Assembly (NCBI RefSeq): GCF_046764005.1 | Contig: NZ_JBKOFW010000004.1 | Span: 310,001-374,000 of the forward strand | From: Oryzobacter faecalis | GTDB lineage: Bacteria; Actinomycetota; Actinomycetes; Actinomycetales; Dermatophilaceae | DNA: 64,000 nt | Direction of reading: 5' to 3' | Shown here: one piece after another, positions 16,131-25,305 of the stretch | Layout: every line of letters starts with the position of its first letter | How positions within the stretch are numbered: the stretch's first letter is position 1 | Position numbers and translations under genes: made by a program | Notes under the pieces: generated by a model | Told to the model about the DNA's origin: nothing | Seen by the model: the letters and a program-made list of their open reading frames with translations, nothing else | The model's database searches: none

Positions 16131-17297
16131 TCAGGTCGTGGCCGCCCGGAGGACGGCGTCCGCGGCGGCACCGGCGACGGCGCGCTGGCTGGCGTGCTCC
16201 TCGGTCCACGCGCGCAGCCGCTCACGGTCGGCCCGGGCCGGAGGGGCGACCAGGGCGGCGCGGAGGAGGTCGGCGACGGCCCCGGCGTCCCAGTCTCCCG
16301 CCCACCCGAGGTCGTGCTCGTCGACCATCGCGCGCCCGGGGCCCGGGCCGGCGTAGACGACGGGTGTCCCGCAGGCGGTCGAGGCGAACATCTTCGTGGG
16401 GAAGGCGTAGTCGTAGCCCCGGTCGGGGTGCAGCGACGCGAGGCCGGCCCACGCCGACGCGAGGGCGCGGGCGACCTCCTCGCCACCGGCGACGCCGGGG
16501 AACTCGACCCGGCCCGGTGCCAGCTCGTCCGCGCGCCGCCGCAGGTGGGCGGCCTCCGAGCCCTGCCCGTACATGACGAGGCGGGCGCCCGGCACCTCGG
16601 CCGCCACCTGGCCGAACGCCTCGACGAAGACGCCGGCGCCCTGGATCTCGGACATCGTCCCGGCGTAGACGAGGGTGGGGCGCGCCTCGGTCGCGACGTC
16701 CTCGGGCGGGCGGAACACCTCGGTGTCGACGCCGGTGCCGACGACGGTGACGGGAACCCGCCCGCGGGTCAGGCGCTCGACCTCGTCGCGGACGCCCTCG
16801 GAGACGACGAGGACCTCGGCGGCTCCGCGCATCGCCCACGACTCGACGACGCGCAGCACCCGGACGAGGGCGGGCGCGACACCGATGCCCTCGGCCGCGG
16901 TCGAGGAGACGTCACCGGCGTAGTAGGCGTACGGGACCCGTCGCAGCGCGCAGACGAGGCGCACGACCGTCCCGGTGGTGGGCGGGGGCTCGACGACGAC
17001 GACGGACGGCCGGCGCGCGAGGAGGAGCCGGAGGAGCAGCGGGCCGTCGAAGCTCGCGAACTGGACGTACCCGCGCACGTTGCCCCCGGCGTCCCGCAGG
17101 ACCGGCCAACGGCGGACGCGGACCCGCTCGGGGTCGCGGGCCGGACCGCTCTGGGACGGCGGACGGGTCGAGAGCACCTCGACCTCGGCGCCGCGTCCGG
17201 CGAGGGCCCGGGCCAGGGCTCCGAGGCGGAAGGCGGCGGCACCGGGCTCGGGCGGGAAGAGCCGCGAGGCGATGAGGACGCGGGTGGGGCGGGCCAT
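16131..17297 (-). CDS. Glycosyltransferase family 4
   Basis: 388 aa, GT-B fold. N-terminal IASRLFPPEPGAAAFRLGALARALAGRG is an acceptor-side loop typical of WbuB-like GT4 enzymes; the nucleotide-sugar half has LVYAGTMSEIQGAGVFVEAF, VMYGQGSEAAHL, FPTKMFASTACGTPVVYAG. No signal peptide, so a cytoplasmic transferase. It is convergent with the wbp operon (stops 11 nt apart) and likely adds a sugar of the same polymer. Acceptor and donor cannot be read. Confidence 0.85.
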   Translation of the reverse strand: MARPTRVLIASRLFPPEPGAAAFRLGALARALAGRGAEVEVLSTRPPSQSGPARDPERVRVRRWPVLRDAGGNVRGYVQFASFDGPLLLRLLLARRPSVVVVEPPPTTGTVVRLVCALRRVPYAYYAGDVSSTAAEGIGVAPALVRVLRVVESWAMRGAAEVLVVSEGVRDEVERLTRGRVPVTVVGTGVDTEVFRPPEDVATEARPTLVYAGTMSEIQGAGVFVEAFGQVAAEVPGARLVMYGQGSEAAHLRRRADELAPGRVEFPGVAGGEEVARALASAWAGLASLHPDRGYDYAFPTKMFASTACGTPVVYAGPGPGRAMVDEHDLGWAGDWDAGAVADLLRAALVAPPARADRERLRAWTEEHASQRAVAGAAADAVLRAATT

Positions 17298-17306
17298 GGT
17301 GAGGCG

Positions 17307-17312
17307 ACGCTA
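17307..17312 (-). promoter_or_regulatory. Possible -10 (TAGCGT) for the GT4 gene
   Basis: Minus-strand TAGCGT lies 9 nt before ATG 17297, in the 26-nt gap after the flippase stop. It may allow separate leaderless expression of the GT4 gene. Confidence 0.3.
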
Positions 17313-17323
17313 ACAGCGCGCGC

Positions 17324-18808
17324 TCAGGCGCCGTCGCGGGGGCGGCGCGACCACGGGAGGAGGGCGAGGACGTCGGCCGCGTCGCGGCGGCAGACCAGCC
17401 ACCAGGCGCCGAGGAAGCCGAGGACGAACAGGGGGTCGACCCACGGGCTCACGCCGGTCGCGTACTCGACCGCGATGACGGCGGCGACGAGGACGAGGCC
17501 GGCGAGGACGCGCGCGAAGACCGGGCCCCACGCGTGGCCGTCCTGCCGCCAGGTGACCGCCACCGGCACGGCGGCGATGACGACCGTGCCGCAGAGGTAG
17601 CCGAGGGCGACCCCGAGGATCCCCAGCGACGGGGCGAGCAGCGCCCAGGCGGCCGTCCCGACGACGAGCCCCGCGAGCGAGGCGCCCGTGGTCACCCACA
17701 TGCCCCGGGCCGACCGCGTCGTCAGGGCGTTGACCGACGCGACGCCGAGGTTCGTCGCGAGGATGGCGACGGCGAGGACGGGCAGGACGGCGACGGCGCC
17801 CTCGAACTGCTCGCCCCACACGACGTCGACGAGCAGCCGGGACGCGATGGCGATCGAGCCGAAGATCGCGACCATGACCACGGCGAGGGCGCGGGTGGCC
17901 CGGTCGGTGCGGGCGTGGAAGGTGGAGTGGTCGCCCCGGCCCCACGCCTCGGCCATCGAGGGGAAGAGGACGAGGCTGAGCGAGGCCGCGAGCATCGAGG
18001 CGGGCGTCGCGAGGTTGAGGGCGGCGGCGTACTGGCCGGCGTCGGCGTCGCCCGAGGTGACCTTGGCGGTGATCTGCGAGAGCTGGAGGAACCCGGTGCT
18101 CGCCACGGTGCCCGTCGCGCCGAGGGCGACGAAGACGTCGATCTCACGGCGCGTGGCCGCGTCCGGCCGGCCGCGCGCCCCCCACGGCCACCCGGCCGTC
18201 GCGTAGAGGCCGTAGGCGAGGACGAGCGGGAGGACGAGGACCGGCCCGCGGACCCCGGCGAGCAACAGGGCGAGCAGGGCGACGAGACCGACGGCGACGC
18301 TGGCGAGGTCCCAGGCGGTCGCCCGCGGCACCTGCGCCACCCCGAACTGGACCCCGCGCGTGAAGCTGTACCCGGCGTACGCGACCGTCAGCGCGGCCAC
18401 GCACACGCCGCCGGCCCACGAGCCGTGGTCGACGAGCACCCACACGAGCGCGCCCGCGACGCCGAGCGGGACGGCTGTCTGCGCGGTGCGCCGGGCGAGG
18501 TGCGCAGCGCTGCTGCGGACCTCCTCGGGGCGGTCGGCACCGCGGGCGCGGGCGAGGTACTTCGAGGCGGCGCTGCCGGCGGTCGTCGGCCACAGGAGGG
18601 CGAGGAGGGTCGCCGCGGCGATGGCCGTCGCGACGACGCCGAGCTCGGCCCGCCCGGCGAGCCGGCCGACGAGGAAGGCGGTGAGGAAGCGCAGCAGGCC
18701 CTGCGCGACGAGCCCGGTCGTGCTCAGCACGCTGCCGCGCGCGATCGACGTGGCGCCGGTGCCGTCGAGCCGGACCGGGCGGAACATCGAGGAGAGCAGG
18801 CCGCTCAT
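17324..18808 (-). CDS. Lipid-linked oligosaccharide flippase (Wzx/MATE-like)
   Basis: 494 aa polytopic membrane protein with about 12-14 hydrophobic segments, e.g. GLLRFLTAFLVGRLAG, VLVLPLVLAYGLYATAG, LLVDVVWGEQFEGAVAVLPVLAVAILA. The pattern is that of O-antigen/teichuronic flippases, which move undecaprenyl-linked units across the membrane. Start ATG 18808 (MSGLLSSMFRPV) is chosen because it overlaps the stop of the upstream glycosyltransferase (ATGA); longer readings add only an Arg-rich stretch. Third gene of a minus-strand operon with two glycosyltransferases. Confidence 0.88.
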   Translation of the reverse strand: MSGLLSSMFRPVRLDGTGATSIARGSVLSTTGLVAQGLLRFLTAFLVGRLAGRAELGVVATAIAAATLLALLWPTTAGSAASKYLARARGADRPEEVRSSAAHLARRTAQTAVPLGVAGALVWVLVDHGSWAGGVCVAALTVAYAGYSFTRGVQFGVAQVPRATAWDLASVAVGLVALLALLLAGVRGPVLVLPLVLAYGLYATAGWPWGARGRPDAATRREIDVFVALGATGTVASTGFLQLSQITAKVTSGDADAGQYAAALNLATPASMLAASLSLVLFPSMAEAWGRGDHSTFHARTDRATRALAVVMVAIFGSIAIASRLLVDVVWGEQFEGAVAVLPVLAVAILATNLGVASVNALTTRSARGMWVTTGASLAGLVVGTAAWALLAPSLGILGVALGYLCGTVVIAAVPVAVTWRQDGHAWGPVFARVLAGLVLVAAVIAVEYATGVSPWVDPLFVLGFLGAWWLVCRRDAADVLALLPWSRRPRDGA

Positions 18809-19797
18809 CCGCGCCCCGCGAGGACGTCGCGGTAGACCTCGCGCAGCGTGGCCACGCCGTGAGGGGTGCCGTGGTGCTCGGCCACCCACGACCGGCCCGC
18901 CCCCGGGTCGTGGGCCAGCGACCCGTCGAGGAGCCCGCGCGCCGCCTCCGCGACCGACGCCGGGTCGGTGCCGAGGACGGGCGGCGGGGCGTCGGCGTAC
19001 AGGGGCAGCGGCGTCGGCAGCAGGAGCGGGGCACCGGACCCGAGGGCCTCGAGCTCGCTCGACGACAGGATGCCGGCGGCCTGGCCGACGACGGCGCTCG
19101 CCCCGGCGAGGAGGGCGAGGTAGCCCTCATGGTCCAGGCGGGGGACCAGGCGCACCCCCAGGGTGGCGGCACTGCTCGCCGCCGGGCCCCAGTCGAGGCC
19201 GACGACCTCGACGTCGTCCGGGAGGGCGGCCAGGAGCAGCCGTGCCGTCTCGAGCTGCTCGGCGAGGCCCTTCACCTCCTCCCACCGCGAGGCGAAGACG
19301 ACGCGGCGCGGCTGCACCGGGTGCCACGCCGGCAGGGCGCCGGTGTCGACGGGGACGGGGAGGAGGCGGGCGTCGGGGCGGTGGGGGAGGACGTGCTCGG
19401 CCAGGTCCGGGGTCGAGTAGAGGACGGCCTCGGCGTCGCGCAGGCCGGCCCTGATGCCCGGGCCGCGGGCGGGGTCGTGCTGCGCGGTGCGGACGTCGGT
19501 GCCGTGGCAGTGCAGGACGAACCGGCGGGCGGCGGGTCGAGCGTGCGGGAGGGTCGTCGCCGAGTGGACGTGGACGACGTCGTGTCGCCGCGCCGCGACG
19601 GCGAGCCGGGCCAGCCAGGCACCCCCGACGACCGGCCGGCGCAGCGGGGCGAGCGGCCCCGGCCACGAGCCCGTGGCGTCGGCGAGCGGGAGGTGGTCCC
19701 AGGGGAGGCCGCCCCGTCGGGCCTCGCGGACCAGCCGGGCAGCGGTCTGCGCGGCGTCGCCCACGTGGAGGACGGAGGGCGTGGGGGTGCCGCTCAC
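18805..19797 (-). CDS. Glycosyltransferase (GT4-like, GT-B fold)
   Basis: 330 aa. Readable GT-B features: HVHSATTLPHARPAARRFVLHCHGTD in the N-terminal half, VVFASRWEEVKGLAEQLETARLL for the second Rossmann unit, and SSSELEALGSGAPLLLPTP near the donor Glu position. GTG start at 19797 overlaps the upstream stop (GTGA). The N-terminal domain is compact, as in short GT4 enzymes. The donor is unknown. Confidence 0.8.
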   Translation of the reverse strand: MSGTPTPSVLHVGDAAQTAARLVREARRGGLPWDHLPLADATGSWPGPLAPLRRPVVGGAWLARLAVAARRHDVVHVHSATTLPHARPAARRFVLHCHGTDVRTAQHDPARGPGIRAGLRDAEAVLYSTPDLAEHVLPHRPDARLLPVPVDTGALPAWHPVQPRRVVFASRWEEVKGLAEQLETARLLLAALPDDVEVVGLDWGPAASSAATLGVRLVPRLDHEGYLALLAGASAVVGQAAGILSSSELEALGSGAPLLLPTPLPLYADAPPPVLGTDPASVAEAARGLLDGSLAHDPGAGRSWVAEHHGTPHGVATLREVYRDVLAGRG

Positions 19798-20951
19798 GCC
19801 GCTCCCAGGAGCCGGGTGACGATGCCGTCGACGACCTGCAGGTCGGCCTCGCTGCTCAGGGCCCGGGCGTGCCGGTGCGACGCCTCCTTGCCGGCCCGCA
19901 CGGCCTGGGGGTCGAGCGTGCGCAGCGCGGCGACGAAGGCCTCGGTCGAGAAGTCGGCCGACACGACACCGAGCCCGTGCTCGCGCACGAGCCGCGCCAT
20001 CTCCGGGGCGGGGCCGACGGCGTGCGCGAGCCGGGCCTGCACGAAGTCGAAGAACTTGTTCGGGAGCGCGTACTCGGCGTTGACGTTGATCGGCGGCATG
20101 CAGAAGGCCCCGACGTCGTAGCGGTTCAGCGTGGCGGGCAGCTCGGCCGGGGCGACGGGGTCGTGGATGGTGATGCGGTCGGATCCACCGGCGAGGCGGC
20201 TCAGCTCGGCGAGGTAGCGCCCGCCGTCGGCGGCGGGCACGAGGTAGAGGTCGAGGGTGCACGACGGCACCGCGAGGGTGGCCTCGACGAGCATCTCGAC
20301 GTTGCGGCCACGGATGGCGGCGCCGCTGTGCACCAGCCGGATTCGCGCCGGGTCGGCGGGGCTGGGGGTGAGGTCGCGCCACGGCCCGGCATTGCGGACG
20401 ACCTCGCACGCGACGCCGTAGTGCTCGGTGTAGCGCTCGGCGAGTGGCTCGCAGACGGTCGTCACCGCAGCCGAGGCGGGCAGGTACTCGCGGCAGACGT
20501 GCTCCATGAGCGGGCCGACGAGCAGGCGCCAGGTGAGGACGTGCGAGAACTCCTCGGCCGCCCACTCGTGCATGTCCGCCCAGACCGGGGCGCCGCGGGC
20601 CACGCGGTGGGCGAGCGGCAGCGACCGGGCGTCGTTCGCCACGACGAGGTCGAAGCGCCCCGAGCCGCCGAGCTCGGTCTCGACGAGCTCGAGCCCGCGC
20701 CTCAGGCCGGGGGCCGACAGCTCGACGGCGTGCAGCCGGCGTGCGGCCAGGCCCGCCACGCCGAGCGGGGTGCGGGGGAGGGAGTTGAGGCCGGCCCCGA
20801 CCTCGAGGTGACGGGTGGCCGCGGCCGGCGCGGGGCCGTAGCCCACGGTGGTCACCTCGCCGTGGCGGGCCAGGGCGTCGACCTGTCGGAGGACCCGCGC
20901 GTCCCGCGTCAGCGGCGACAGCGAGATGGCGAGGATGCGAGGGGCGCTCAC
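19794..20951 (-). CDS. Glycosyltransferase (GT4-like)
   Basis: 385 aa. N-terminus ILAISLSPLTRDARVLRQVDALARHGEVTTVGYG is typical of bacterial GT4 relatives; later WADMHEWAAEEFS, VCREYLPASAAVTTVCEPLAERY and RLVHSGAAIRGRNVEMLVEA, PNKFFDFVQARLAHAVGPAPEMARLV. First gene of the operon that runs to the flippase. GTG start at 20951 lies 8 nt after a TAGACT -10-like hexamer, so the mRNA is probably leaderless. Confidence 0.83.
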   Translation of the reverse strand: MSAPRILAISLSPLTRDARVLRQVDALARHGEVTTVGYGPAPAAATRHLEVGAGLNSLPRTPLGVAGLAARRLHAVELSAPGLRRGLELVETELGGSGRFDLVVANDARSLPLAHRVARGAPVWADMHEWAAEEFSHVLTWRLLVGPLMEHVCREYLPASAAVTTVCEPLAERYTEHYGVACEVVRNAGPWRDLTPSPADPARIRLVHSGAAIRGRNVEMLVEATLAVPSCTLDLYLVPAADGGRYLAELSRLAGGSDRITIHDPVAPAELPATLNRYDVGAFCMPPINVNAEYALPNKFFDFVQARLAHAVGPAPEMARLVREHGLGVVSADFSTEAFVAALRTLDPQAVRAGKEASHRHARALSSEADLQVVDGIVTRLLGAA

Positions 20952-21062
20952 AGGGCGCGAGTCTACGGGGGTCGGGGGGCCCCGCCGGGGGCGCCCCGCG
21001 AGGGTGGGGGCGTGCCCGGCGTCACGTGTCACCCGGGGGTACCCGCGAGTAACCTGAAGCCC
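20952..21062. promoter_or_regulatory. Divergent promoter region, glycosyltransferase operon / acyl-CoA dehydrogenase
   Basis: 111 nt between divergent starts. Minus strand: TAGACT (complement of 20960-20965), 8 nt before GTG 20951. Plus strand: TAACCT (21050-21055), 7 nt before ATG 21063. Neither start has a Shine-Dalgarno sequence, so both mRNAs look leaderless. GTCACGTGTCAC at 21021-21032 is a short direct repeat of unknown role. Confidence 0.45.
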
Positions 21063-22229
21063 ATGACCGGGAACCCCCACTTCGACACCTACCGCCTCTC
21101 CGAGGACCACGAGGCGATCCGGGAGGCCGTCCGCGCCGTCGCCGCCGACAAGATCGCCCCGTTCGCGGCGGCGGTCGACGAGGAGTCGCGCTACCCGAAG
21201 GAGGCCCACGACGCCCTCGTGGCGAGCGACTTCTTCGCCCCGCACGTCCCCGAGGAGTACGGCGGTGTCGGCGCCGACGCGCTCGCGGTGTGCATCGTCA
21301 TCGAGGAGGTGGCGCGCGTGTGCGCGTCGTCCTCGCTCATCCCCGCGGTCAACAAGCTCGGGTCGCTGCCGCTCGTCCTCGCCGCGAGCGAGGACGTCAA
21401 GGCGCGCTACCTCACCCCGCTCGCGGCGGGTGGGTCGACGTTCTCGTACGGGCTGTCCGAGCGCGAGGCGGGTTCCGACACGGCCGCGATGAGGTGCCGT
21501 GCCGTGCGCGACGGGGACGACTGGATCCTGTCGGGCCAGAAGTCGTGGATCACGAACGCCGGTGTCTCCGAGTACTACACGGTCCTCGCGGTCACCGACC
21601 CCGACGGCCCGCGAGGCAACAACGTCACCGCGTTCGTCGTCGAGAGGTCCGACGAGGGGTTCACGTTCGGGGAGAAGGAGCGCAAGCTCGGCATCAAGGG
21701 CTCCCCGACCCGCGAGCTGCACTTCGACAAGGTGCGGCTGCCCGGGGACCGGGTCGTCGGCGAGGTCGGCGCCGGCCTGAAGATCGCGCTCGCCACCCTC
21801 GACCACACCCGCGTCACCATCGGCGCGCAGGCCGTCGGCATCGCCCAGGGCGCGCTCGACCAGGCCGTCGACTACGTCAAGGAGCGGCGCCAGTTCGGCA
21901 GGGCCGTCGCCGACTTCCAGGGTGTGCAGTTCATGCTCGCCGACATGGCGATGGAGCTCGAGGCCGCGCGCCAGCTCGTCTACGTCGCCGCCGCGAAGTC
22001 CGAGCGCGGCGACCGCGACCTGCCGTTCTTCGGCGCCGCCGCCAAGTGCTTCGCCTCCGACGTCGCGATGAAGGTGACGACCGACGCCGTGCAGCTGCTC
22101 GGCGGGGCCGGGTACACCCGCGACTTCCCGCTCGAGCGGATGATGCGCGACGCGAAGATCACCCAGATCTACGAGGGCACCAACCAGGTCCAGCGCATCG
22201 TCATGGCCCGCCAGCTCCTCAAGGGCTGA
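21063..22229 (+). CDS. Acyl-CoA dehydrogenase
   Basis: FAD enzyme of fatty-acid or branched-chain acyl-CoA oxidation. 388 aa, standard length. YGLSEREAGSDTAAM and WITNAG bind FAD; the catalytic Glu is in IYEGTNQVQRIVMARQLL; RRQFGRAVADFQGVQFMLADM and LLGGAGYTRDFPLERMMRDAK are family signatures. Monocistronic between the glycosyltransferase operon and the LCP genes, with no visible link to the wall genes. The exact acyl chain cannot be told. Confidence 0.93.
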   Translation: MTGNPHFDTYRLSEDHEAIREAVRAVAADKIAPFAAAVDEESRYPKEAHDALVASDFFAPHVPEEYGGVGADALAVCIVIEEVARVCASSSLIPAVNKLGSLPLVLAASEDVKARYLTPLAAGGSTFSYGLSEREAGSDTAAMRCRAVRDGDDWILSGQKSWITNAGVSEYYTVLAVTDPDGPRGNNVTAFVVERSDEGFTFGEKERKLGIKGSPTRELHFDKVRLPGDRVVGEVGAGLKIALATLDHTRVTIGAQAVGIAQGALDQAVDYVKERRQFGRAVADFQGVQFMLADMAMELEAARQLVYVAAAKSERGDRDLPFFGAAAKCFASDVAMKVTTDAVQLLGGAGYTRDFPLERMMRDAKITQIYEGTNQVQRIVMARQLLKG

Positions 22230-22251
22230 CGGCGGCCCGCCGGGGCGTCAG
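22226..22251. terminator. Bidirectional hairpin with both stop codons in its arms
   Basis: CTGACG (22226-22231) pairs with CGTCAG (22246-22251); the acyl-CoA dehydrogenase TGA and the LCP TGA (read as TCA) lie inside the two arms of this convergent hairpin. Confidence 0.5.
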
Positions 22252-23750
22252 GAGCAGATGTCGCCGGTGGCCTTGCGGGTCGGGATCGACTCTGCGGGGG
22301 TCGGGCTCGCCTTGATGACGGCCTCGGGCAGGGGCTCGGTCCCGAGGCGGTTGGGGAGCTCGACGACGTCGGGGGCGTCGGTCCCGAGGACGACCCGGAC
22401 CGTCGAGCCGAGCCCCGAGGCCTTCTTGACCCGCGCGCCCGGGAACGCCGCGGCGACCGTGCGGGCGGCCTCCGCGTACTCGCCCGAGTACTCGACGACC
22501 GCGCCCTTCGGGCCCACGGCCTCGTTGGAGGTCGTGACTCCCTGGAAGCCCTGGACGGTGAGGGCCCGGCGGGCCTGGCCCGCGAGCCCGGGGACGCCGG
22601 TGGCGTTGACGACCCGGACCGCGATCTCGTCGGGGGACACCGTGAGGGGGGTCGCCGACCCGCTCGGGGCCGGCGACGGGCCCGTCTCGGGCTCGCCGGG
22701 GCGCTTGTCCTCGCGCAGGGCGGTCCAGATCTGCTCGGCGGCCGGCTTCCACTGCACGCGGTTGAGGTCGGCGGGGTAGGGCTCGGTGGGGACGGTGACG
22801 AACTCGATCGCGTCGAGGCCGATGCCCCTGACGCTCGTCGCGAGGTCACGCATCGTCCCGACGCCGAAGTCCGGGTCGGTGGTCAGTGACTTCGTCGCCG
22901 CGTCGAGGAAGGCGTAGAGCCGGTTCGGCTGGACGAGCAGCTCGGAGGACGTGGCCTCCTGCATCACCGAGGCGAGGAAGGCCTGCTGGCGCTCGATGCG
23001 GCCGAGGTCGCTGCCGTCGCCGAGGGACTTGCGGGTGCGGACGTACGCGAGGGCCTGTTCGCCCTCGAGGGTGTGCCGCCCCGGCGTGAGGCGAAGCCCG
23101 CTGTCGCGGTCGTCGATGGCGGCCGGGGTGCAGACCTCGACCCCGCCGAGCGCGTCGACCATCGTCTGGAAGCCGCGGAAGTCGACGACGGCGTAGTGGT
23201 CGACGAAGATCCCGGTGTTGCCCTCGACGGTGCGGATGAGGCAGCCCGGCCCGCCCTTGGTGTAGTTGCGGTTCCACTGGCGCACGACCCACTCCTCCCG
23301 CGGCGCGTCGGGCGAGCACTCCGGGGGCGCGGGGACCATCGAGTCGCGGGGGATCGACACGACGGTCGCCCACGAGCGGTCGGCGGAGAGGTGGACGAGC
23401 AGGTTGGTGTCCGAGTGGTTGCCCGGCTCGGCGGTGACCTTGCCGATCGCGTCGTTGCCCTCGCCCTCGCGGGTGTCGGAGCCGATGAGGAGGAGGTTGA
23501 CCGCCTCGGTGGGAGCGGCGGGCCGGTCGGTGCCGAGGGCCGACGAGACGTCGATCTTGGTGATGTTGGCGTTGAAGCGCCACGACGCGAAGGCGAGCCC
23601 GCCGCCGACGAGGGCGACCACGGCGACGAGGCCGATCGCGAGCCGGCGCCGCCACGGGGAACGGCGCCCGGTGCCGTGGATCTCGCGGCGCGTCAACCGG
23701 CGCTCCTCGAGCAGCGTGGAGGCGCCGGAGTGCCGATGGTCGGTGGCCAC
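22248..23750 (-). CDS. LCP family wall-polymer ligase with LytR_C domain
   Basis: LytR-CpsA-Psr proteins transfer lipid-linked anionic polymers to peptidoglycan outside the membrane. 500 aa: Arg-rich cytoplasmic N-terminus, one TM (about residues 37-58), LCP domain from about residue 84 (NLLLIGSDTREG, HSDTNLLVHLS, TVVSIPRDSMV, Arg in YVRTRKS and RIERQQAFL), then a LytR_C domain (IAVRVVNATGVPGLAGQARRAL). GTG start with GAGGAGG upstream. A TACACT -10-like hexamer (complement of 23814-23819) lies ~60 nt upstream. First of three LCP genes in 4.6 kb. Confidence 0.92.
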   Translation of the reverse strand: MATDHRHSGASTLLEERRLTRREIHGTGRRSPWRRRLAIGLVAVVALVGGGLAFASWRFNANITKIDVSSALGTDRPAAPTEAVNLLLIGSDTREGEGNDAIGKVTAEPGNHSDTNLLVHLSADRSWATVVSIPRDSMVPAPPECSPDAPREEWVVRQWNRNYTKGGPGCLIRTVEGNTGIFVDHYAVVDFRGFQTMVDALGGVEVCTPAAIDDRDSGLRLTPGRHTLEGEQALAYVRTRKSLGDGSDLGRIERQQAFLASVMQEATSSELLVQPNRLYAFLDAATKSLTTDPDFGVGTMRDLATSVRGIGLDAIEFVTVPTEPYPADLNRVQWKPAAEQIWTALREDKRPGEPETGPSPAPSGSATPLTVSPDEIAVRVVNATGVPGLAGQARRALTVQGFQGVTTSNEAVGPKGAVVEYSGEYAEAARTVAAAFPGARVKKASGLGSTVRVVLGTDAPDVVELPNRLGTEPLPEAVIKASPTPAESIPTRKATGDICS

Positions 23751-23868
23751 CAGGCCCTCCTCACGTGGTGTCGACAGGGGCGCGCGAGCACCCGACGGCC
23801 CTCGCGGCCGTCGAGTGTAACGACTCGGTCACGATCCGCAGAACCGAGCAGGTGGGAGTGGGTGGCGG

Positions 23869-25137
23869 TCACCCGGCAGGCTCGCCGTCGGTCCCCGGAG
23901 GGGGCTCGGTGAGGGGTTCTCCCTCGCGCAGCATGGCAAAGAACGCGTCGGCTCGCTCGTCGTCCCAGAGCACCGAGCTGCCCGCGCTCGTCGAGGCGTT
24001 CGTCGAGGAGATCGGCACGACGAGGCCGAGCGCCTCGCCGCCGGACACCTTCCGCATCGTCGTGAGGATCCGGTAGGTGTCGACGAGGGAGGTGTCCTCA
24101 CCGACGACGACTCCCGACGCCGCCGCGTGGGTGAAGCCCCACCAGCGCCACGGCACGAGCACGGTCGAGGGCGTCGCGGCCTGCTTCATCACCGCGCCGA
24201 GGAACTGGCGCTGGCGCTCGGCGCGGCCGAGGTCGCCCTTGGGGTCGGAGTACCGGGCCCGCACGTAGCCGAGGGCGTCCTTCCCGCTGAGGGTCTGGCA
24301 GCCCTTCTTGAGGTCGATGTGCGCCTTGTCGTCCTCGATGTCGCGCGGCACGCACATCTCGACCCCGCCGAGGCTGTCGACGACCGAGGCGAACCCGCCG
24401 AACCCGATCTCGACGTACCCGTCGATGGGCAGGCCGGTCGCCAGCTCGAGGGTCTCGGCGAGCAGCTTCGGCCCCCCGATCGCGAAGGCCGCGTTGACCT
24501 TGTTCTTCCCCTCGCCGGGGATCTCGAGGTAGCTGTCGCGGGGGATCGAGACGACGACCGGCTTCCCGGACCCGCTCGGGGTGTGGACGAGGATGATCGA
24601 GTCGGTGCGCCGCCCGCCGTCGTCCCTGCCGACGCCGAGCTCCTTCTGCTCCTCCGCGGTGAGCCCCTTGCGGCTGTCGGAGCCGACGAGGAGGTAGGTG
24701 TGCCCGGCGGCCGCCTTGGGCCGGTCGCCGCCGGGGGTGGTGTCCTCGCGGGCCACCTGGGTCCACGCGTGCGCCGGCGTCGCGACGAGGAAGACCAGCC
24801 ACAGGACGAGCAGGAGGACGACCGTGCGCAGCCCGCGGCGCGCACCACCGGGTCGGCGCGGCCCGCGGGGGGTTTGGGGGGCCGACGGTGGCCGCCCGCC
24901 CCCCGACGGGGGAGCGCCGGGCCGCACCGGGCGACCGAGCTCGTCGTACGCCGTCGCGGCGGCCGGCGGTGCCACGGGAGCCGAGGCCGCCGGGGGTGGC
25001 GGCGGGGGCGGCGCGCCTCGCCCACCCCGTCCGGCCCCCCTGGCCCCGCGCCGCGTGTCGACGACGAAGACGTCGTCGCCACCGCGCGCGTCGGACCCAC
25101 CCCGCTGGGGGATGGGTCGGGCGTGGTCGTCGCTCAT
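23869..25137 (-). CDS. LCP family protein with Pro-rich cytoplasmic tail
   Basis: 422 aa. The first ~100 residues are cytoplasmic and rich in Gly/Arg then Pro (a run of seven Pro near residue 45), then a TM (about 102-125) and an LCP domain from ~147: LLVGSDSRKGL, RTDSIILVHTP, VVVSIPRDSYLEIPG, KVNAAFAIGG, VDSLGGVEMCVP, YVRARYSDPKGDLGRAERQRQF. There is no LytR_C domain. ATG 25137 has GGGAGAG 7 nt upstream. Likely wall-polymer ligase; the Pro-rich tail could recruit cytoplasmic partners. Confidence 0.9.
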   Translation of the reverse strand: MSDDHARPIPQRGGSDARGGDDVFVVDTRRGARGAGRGGRGAPPPPPPPAASAPVAPPAAATAYDELGRPVRPGAPPSGGGRPPSAPQTPRGPRRPGGARRGLRTVVLLLVLWLVFLVATPAHAWTQVAREDTTPGGDRPKAAAGHTYLLVGSDSRKGLTAEEQKELGVGRDDGGRRTDSIILVHTPSGSGKPVVVSIPRDSYLEIPGEGKNKVNAAFAIGGPKLLAETLELATGLPIDGYVEIGFGGFASVVDSLGGVEMCVPRDIEDDKAHIDLKKGCQTLSGKDALGYVRARYSDPKGDLGRAERQRQFLGAVMKQAATPSTVLVPWRWWGFTHAAASGVVVGEDTSLVDTYRILTTMRKVSGGEALGLVVPISSTNASTSAGSSVLWDDERADAFFAMLREGEPLTEPPPGTDGEPAG

Positions 25138-25305
25138 GGAGGGCTCTCCCGTCGGGTCGGCCGTCGCGGGTCGCGACGGCCACCGCCCAGTGTGCCAAGG
25201 AAGGCTGGACGGTGGCTGGACAGCACGCGGTCCGGGGCGATCGCCGGCGTCGGCCCCGGCGTGGCGGGTGGGCCGCCGGCGCCGGGGCCCCGATACTCGT
25301 TCCCC
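25138..25305. promoter_or_regulatory. Divergent LCP intergenic region
   Basis: 168 nt. It holds a direct repeat GGCTGGAC at 25203-25210 and 25214-25221 (11-nt period). On the plus strand GATACT (25292-25297) is 8 nt before ATG 25306 and fits a -10 element of a leaderless mRNA. Confidence 0.4.

Noticed and set aside
20990..21060. Prophage or insertion-sequence remnant near the acyl-CoA dehydrogenase
   Set aside because: No transposase, target duplication or composition change was seen anywhere in the window.
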